From Archangium minus (GTDB taxonomy: Bacteria > Myxococcota > Myxococcia > Myxococcales > Myxococcaceae), in NCBI RefSeq assembly GCF_044360475.1, contig NZ_CP043494.1:4030001-4094000 (forward strand): DNA of 64,000 nucleotides, read 5' to 3'. Position 1 is the stretch's first letter, and each line of letters begins with the position of its first letter. Shown in pieces: positions 60,098 to 64,000 of the stretch. A model generated the notes under the pieces. It saw only the letters and a program-made list of their open reading frames with translations. It ran no database searches and was not told the origin of the DNA. Position numbers and translations under genes: made by a program.

Positions 60098-62212
60098 TTA
60101 CTTGCGCGCGGCCTGCTCGGCAGCCAGCTTCTCCTTGTACTGCGCCATCAGGGCCTCGGCCTCGTTGCGCGGCACCGGCGAGTACTTGGCGAACTCCATC
60201 GTGAACTCGCCCTTACCCTGGGTGGCCGAGCGGAGGTCCGTGGAGTAGCCGAACATGGTGTTCAGCGGCACCTCGGCCACCACCGTCACGTAACCCTCGG
60301 CCGTGCTGGACTCGAGGATGGTGCCACGGCGCTGGTTGATCTGACCGACCACGGAGCCCTGGAAGTCCTCGGGAGCCTGGACCTCCACCTTCATCATCGG
60401 CTCGAGGATGATCGGCTTGGCGGCCGCGTAGCCCTCGCGGAAGCCCATGATGGCGGCCGTCTTGAACGCCTGCTCGGACGAGTCAACCGCGTGGAACGCG
60501 CCGTCGTTGATGACCACGCGCACACCCACCACGGGGAAGCCGATGAGCGAGCCCTTCTTGATGGCCTCCTGGAAGCCCTTGTCGCACGCGGGGATGAACT
60601 CGCGGGGGATGGAGCCGCCCACGATGTCGTCCACGAACTCGTACTGCTGCACGGCGTCGGCCGGCAGGGGCTCGACGTAGCCGCACACGCGCGCGAACTG
60701 ACCGGAACCACCGGTCTGCTTCTTGTGCGTGTAGGCGAACTCGCCCTTCTGGGAGATGGTCTCGCGGTAGGCCACCTGCGGCTTACCGGCCACCACCTCG
60801 CAGTTGTACTCGCGCTTCATGCGCTCGATGTAGATCTCCAGGTGCAGCTCACCCATGCCCTTGATGATCGTCTGGCCGGACTCCTCGTCACGGTTCACGC
60901 GGAAGGTGGGGTCTTCCTTGGTGAAGCGGTTGAGGGCCTTGGAGAAGTTGGCCTGGGCGTCGCGGTTCTTCGGCGCCACGGCGAGCGAGATCACCGCGTC
61001 CGGCACGAACATGGACGTCATCGTGTAGTTCACGGTGCCGTCGGTGAACGTGTCGCCGGAGGCGCACTCGACGCCGAACAGGGCGACGATGTCACCGGCA
61101 CGCGCCTCGTTGATGTCGTTCATCTCGTTCGAGTGCATGCGAACGAGACGCGGGACCTTGACCTTCTTCTGGTTGGCCTGGTTGACGATGAAGTCACCCT
61201 TGCTCACCTTGCCCTGGTAGATGCGCATGTAGGTGAGCTGACCGTAGCGACCGTCCTCCAGCTTGAACGCCAGGCCCACGAAGGGCTTGTCCGGGTTGGA
61301 CTCGAGGATGACCTTCGCCTCGGCGTTCTTCTGATCCAGCGCCTCGTTGGTGATCTCCGCCGGGTTGGGGAGGTAGGCGCAGATGGCGTTGAGGAGCAGC
61401 TGCACGCCCTTGTTCTTGTAGGCGGAGCCGCACATGACGGGCGTCATCTTCAGCCCGATCGTGGCGCGGCGGATGGCGGCCACGATCTGCTCGTTGGTGA
61501 TGGCGGCGTCAGCCAGGAACAACTCGCCCAGCTCGTCGTCCACCTCGGCGATCTTCTCGATCATCTCCTGGCGGTCGGCCTTGGCCTTCTCCTGGAGGTC
61601 GGCGGGGATGGCCTCCTCGCGGATCTTCTCGCCGCTCTCACCGTCGAAGTAGAAGGCCTTCATCTGGATGAGGTCGACCAGACCCTGGAAGCGGTCCTCG
61701 GCGCCGATCGGAACCTGGAGGCGCACGGGGTGGTGGCTCAGCTTCTCCTTGAGCTGGGCAGCCACGCGCTCGTAGTTGGCGCCCGCGCGGTCCATCTTGT
61801 TGACGAACGCGATGCGGGGAACCTTGTAGCGCTTCATCTGCCGGTCCACCGTGATGGACTGGGACTGAACGCCGGACACAGAGCAGAGAACCAGGATGGC
61901 GCCGTCGAGCACGCGCAGGGAGCGCTCCACCTCGATGGTGAAGTCAACGTGTCCCGGGGTGTCGATCAGGTTGATGTTGTACTCGCCCCACATCGCGTAC
62001 GTGGCGGCAGACTGGATCGTGATGCCCTTCTCACGCTCCAGGTCCATCGAGTCCATCTTCGCGCCAACGCCATCCTTGCCACGCACCTCGTGGATCTCGT
62101 GGATGCGGCCCGTATAGAAGAGGATGCGCTCGGAGAGCGTCGTCTTGCCCGAGTCGATATGGGCGGAGATACCGATGTTACGAACCTTTTCGATGGGAAC
62201 TTGGGTGGCCAC
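60098..62212 (-). CDS. fusA: Translation elongation factor G
   Basis: 704 residues, full-length EF-G with five domains. The GTPase motifs are G1 AHIDSGKTT, G2 REKGIT, G3 DTPGHVDF, G4 NKMD. The P-loop reads HIDSGKTT rather than the usual HIDAGKTT; I know this from mitochondrial EF-G1 and the spirochaete/planctomycete/delta EF-G1 type. It catalyses ribosomal translocation. It is not next to rpsL, rpsG or tuf, so it lies outside a str operon. GTG start with AAGGA nine bases upstream. A terminator follows. Identity is very firm; the subtype is tentative. Confidence 0.97.
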   Translation of the reverse strand: MATQVPIEKVRNIGISAHIDSGKTTLSERILFYTGRIHEIHEVRGKDGVGAKMDSMDLEREKGITIQSAATYAMWGEYNINLIDTPGHVDFTIEVERSLRVLDGAILVLCSVSGVQSQSITVDRQMKRYKVPRIAFVNKMDRAGANYERVAAQLKEKLSHHPVRLQVPIGAEDRFQGLVDLIQMKAFYFDGESGEKIREEAIPADLQEKAKADRQEMIEKIAEVDDELGELFLADAAITNEQIVAAIRRATIGLKMTPVMCGSAYKNKGVQLLLNAICAYLPNPAEITNEALDQKNAEAKVILESNPDKPFVGLAFKLEDGRYGQLTYMRIYQGKVSKGDFIVNQANQKKVKVPRLVRMHSNEMNDINEARAGDIVALFGVECASGDTFTDGTVNYTMTSMFVPDAVISLAVAPKNRDAQANFSKALNRFTKEDPTFRVNRDEESGQTIIKGMGELHLEIYIERMKREYNCEVVAGKPQVAYRETISQKGEFAYTHKKQTGGSGQFARVCGYVEPLPADAVQQYEFVDDIVGGSIPREFIPACDKGFQEAIKKGSLIGFPVVGVRVVINDGAFHAVDSSEQAFKTAAIMGFREGYAAAKPIILEPMMKVEVQAPEDFQGSVVGQINQRRGTILESSTAEGYVTVVAEVPLNTMFGYSTDLRSATQGKGEFTMEFAKYSPVPRNEAEALMAQYKEKLAAEQAARK

Positions 62213-62535
62213 GAGAGTCGGTCCTTCTGCTGATTGAAGTCCTGCGAGAACAGGGCAGGGGGCGCCCTTACTTCCCGCTGCTTGAAGTTTCCAGCCAAAT
62301 CGGCATGGAGCCGGGGAGCCGTGTACTCCCTCTTAGCCCCGAGGGGAAGCCCCCCTGGTTGCTGGGCTGCTGGAGGTGCCCTGCCTACACTTGCCGTTCA
62401 TAACCATGAAGGTCCCCGAATACTTCTGTCACTCCGGGGAATTACGGAGGTAGAGGTGGGGGGCGACGCCCGGACGGCCGTCCGGCAGGCTCAAGGGGTG
62501 GAAGGGGCCCTCTCCCCCTCCCGAGGAGGATGCAC
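62213..62535. other. Intergenic region between fusA and the 112-aa gene
   Basis: 323 bp with no gene I can support. It must hold both divergent promoters. A small inverted repeat (TCCCCG / CGGGGA, 16-base loop) lies at 62413-62440, ahead of the plus-strand gene. I saw no convincing -35/-10 pair. Confidence 0.6.
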
Positions 62536-62874
62536 ATGGCGAAGCCAGCGGGTTTCGACAAGGACATCGGCTACCTGATGCCCTTCATGGACCGGGTCGC
62601 CGCCGCGGCCGGAGCGTTGCCGGATGCCAGCGCCCGCGAGGAGCTGACGCGCCTCATGGCCGAGGAGAAGGTGCGCTGGGCGCGCATCCAGCAGCTGCTC
62701 GAGGGAGCCCCGGGACGGAGCACCGCTGGCGGGGTTTCGCCCCCTGCGACGACGGTGGTTCCGCGCAACCCCGCCCAAGTGCCGGAGCCGGCTCGCGCTC
62801 GGGCCGATGGAATCAACCGGGTGGCGCCGCGCGCTGCGGGGCTTACCGTGGGCAGCTTGAAGCGGAAGTCATGA
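62536..62874 (+). CDS. Small hypothetical protein
   Basis: 112 residues. The helical N-terminal half (FDKDIGYLMPFMDRVAAAAG) has a short acidic-basic pattern; the C-terminal half is Pro/Ala/Arg-rich and probably disordered. No signal or membrane segment. GAGGAGGA lies five bases before the ATG, a strong SD. The last bases overlap the convergent pseudouridine synthase gene. No family recognised. Confidence 0.75.
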   Translation: MAKPAGFDKDIGYLMPFMDRVAAAAGALPDASAREELTRLMAEEKVRWARIQQLLEGAPGRSTAGGVSPPATTVVPRNPAQVPEPARARADGINRVAPRAAGLTVGSLKRKS

Positions 62875-63696
62875 AGTCGTGACACGCGCGGAGGGCAGCG
62901 CGAAACGCAGCCCCTCGGAGATTTCAGTGTCGGTGAGGAGCCGGAAGGTGCCCTCGGGCACGTCCAGCTCCACCCCACCTACCGCCTCGCGGTGGAGGGC
63001 GCGCACCGGCAGGCCTACCGCCCCCAGCATCCGCTTCACCTGGTGGTTGCGGCCCTCGGTGACGGTCACCTCTACCGTGTGCGAATCCCTCAGCCGGACC
63101 TTCGCGGGCCGGGCCGGGCCGTCCTCCAACTGCACGCCGTGGCGCAACGGCTCCACCTTCGCCTCGTCCGCCTCGCTGAATACCGTGGCCACGTAGCGCT
63201 TGGTGAGGTGCGTCTCGGGCGACGTCACGTGCGTGACGAGCTTGTCATCATTGGTGAAGAGGAGCAGCCCGGTGGTGCCCCGGTCCAGCCGGCCCACGGC
63301 GTGCCAGGTGAAGCCGGCCAGCTCCGGCGGCAGCTGGGGCAGGAGCACCTCATAGACGGTGCCCACCCCGTGCTGGCCTACCGTGGAGGTGAGGAGCTCC
63401 GCCGGCTTGTGGAAGGCCAACACCCGGGTGGGGGCCTCGAGCGAGATGGGCACTCCGTCCAGGCGCAGGCTGGCGCCTGGGGGCACCGGGGCCAGGGGGT
63501 GCTTCACCACCTTGCCGTTCACGGTGACACGGCCGGCCTGGATGGCGTCCTCCGCTTCATCCTGCGGCAGCACCCCGGCCCGCGCGAGCGCGCGTGACAG
63601 CCAATCTGGCTTGGCCTTGCCCTCCCATCGCCCGGGGTGGGCGTGCTTGGAAGGGGAGGGCGAGGGCCGACGGGGGGGTGGTGGCTTACGGGGCAT
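62869..63696 (-). CDS. RsuA/RluB-type pseudouridine synthase
   Basis: 275 residues. A basic Pro-rich N-terminus precedes an S4 RNA-binding domain (about 35-85) and the catalytic domain with GRLDRGTTGLLLFTND, where the Asp is the catalytic residue. Later motifs KRYVATV and EGRNHQVKRMLGAVG are typical of the RsuA group. It converts uridine to pseudouridine in rRNA; the target site cannot be named. The ATG at 63696 was chosen over an upstream GTG at 63708. Confidence 0.93.
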   Translation of the reverse strand: MPRKPPPPRRPSPSPSKHAHPGRWEGKAKPDWLSRALARAGVLPQDEAEDAIQAGRVTVNGKVVKHPLAPVPPGASLRLDGVPISLEAPTRVLAFHKPAELLTSTVGQHGVGTVYEVLLPQLPPELAGFTWHAVGRLDRGTTGLLLFTNDDKLVTHVTSPETHLTKRYVATVFSEADEAKVEPLRHGVQLEDGPARPAKVRLRDSHTVEVTVTEGRNHQVKRMLGAVGLPVRALHREAVGGVELDVPEGTFRLLTDTEISEGLRFALPSARVTTS

Positions 63697-63723
63697 GCTC
63701 CGAGCCACTGTAACGGCCGCGAG

Positions 63724-63951
63724 TCAGTGCCGCGAGGGTTCGTCGAACGCACCACCCTCGGCCGAGCCGGGCGTTGGGCCGGGCTCGTCCTGGGGCATCC
63801 GCCGCTCCTCACGCTCGGTGCCCTCGGCGGCGTTGGGCGTGCGCCTGGGACCGTTCTCCTTCTCCGCGGGAGCTTCTCGGTTGGGGCGGTTCTCCGGGGT
63901 GTCATCCGCCGTGTCGCTGATGGACATCCGCTCGTAGGGCATGTGCTTCAT
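63724..63951 (-). CDS. Small charged hydrophilic protein
   Basis: 75 residues, very rich in Glu, Pro, Arg, Gly and Asp, with no hydrophobic core and probably disordered. AGGAG seven bases before the ATG supports expression. No family recognised. Similar short Glu/Pro-rich proteins are common in myxobacteria, with no known role. Confidence 0.65.
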   Translation of the reverse strand: MKHMPYERMSISDTADDTPENRPNREAPAEKENGPRRTPNAAEGTEREERRMPQDEPGPTPGSAEGGAFDEPSRH

Positions 63952-64000
63952 GGTTTCGCTCCTTCCAGCGTGGAATCTCCGAAGAAGGTAGGGACCTGGA

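Noticed and set aside
56517..60248. A 1243-codon open frame on the plus strand
   Set aside because: Antisense across uup and the RhlE-like gene; it also runs through their intergenic region and the fusA terminator.
60056..62233. A 725-codon open frame on the plus strand
   Set aside because: Antisense of fusA, which is certain.
62507..62524. A third REP-like repeat
   Set aside because: It has a CCCTCTCCCCC run but no matching second arm.

Overview
The window reads as myxobacterial chromosome (Myxococcota, Cystobacterineae-like). The evidence is GC-rich coding with tightly packed or overlapping genes, eukaryote-like Ser/Thr kinases with FHA and PP2C partners, a DUF2378/TIGR02265-type protein, RHS and lipoprotein remnants, ECF sigma regulation and NrfHA. 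No rRNA, tRNA, CRISPR array, prophage or IS transposase was seen. Gene calls come from reading frames, motifs, overlaps and ribosome-binding sites. Family names come from motif recognition without database searches.

Layout. 1-9.9 kb: a hybrid histidine kinase, a trypsin-like protease and a cytochrome P450 (all minus), then a double-length UvrA (two complete UvrA units in one chain). 10.0-30.5 kb: one long plus-strand operon of ten core genes: zinc-ribbon/FHA protein, vWA-TM-FHA protein, PP2C phosphatase, two related membrane proteins (one with vWA), a tubulin/FtsZ-like GTPase, a second protein that looks like a degenerate tubulin-like paralogue, a membrane-anchored protein resembling a dead MrfA/Hrq1-type helicase with an intact Cys4 tail, and two PknB-type kinases. 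This is the best candidate for an undescribed system: a phosphorylation-controlled, membrane-attached assembly built round a tubulin-like protein. The operon is interrupted once, at 18.06-19.21 kb, by a lower-GC lipoprotein plus small-protein cassette. That cassette is bounded by a duplicated gene 3' end and carries a perfect 20-bp palindrome.

30.6-43.6 kb: STAS-like protein, sialidase-like secreted protein, NrfHA nitrite reductase, cyclase remnant, SGNH hydrolase, a KAS III-like protein without the catalytic Cys, a sigma/anti-sigma/Spy-like operon, a heptad-repeat coiled coil, a DUF2378-like protein, peroxiredoxin, a YcaO-TfuA pair and a small Rof-like protein. 43.6-53.4 kb: orphan DNA methyltransferase, SDF-family symporter, SlyD, OPT transporter, two POTRA-type paralogues, and a second cassette (RHS remnant plus lipoprotein) that is again bounded by a duplicated gene 3' end next to a long inverted repeat. 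Its layout matches the first cassette. 53.5-64 kb: a membrane protein, two ABC-F proteins, an RhlE-like helicase, a stand-alone EF-G, a small protein, a pseudouridine synthase and a small hydrophilic protein.

The two cassettes share one design: gene 3' end, toxin/immunity-like genes, inverted repeat, second copy of the 3' end. This suggests a common and possibly undescribed way of inserting such genes behind host genes without destroying them.
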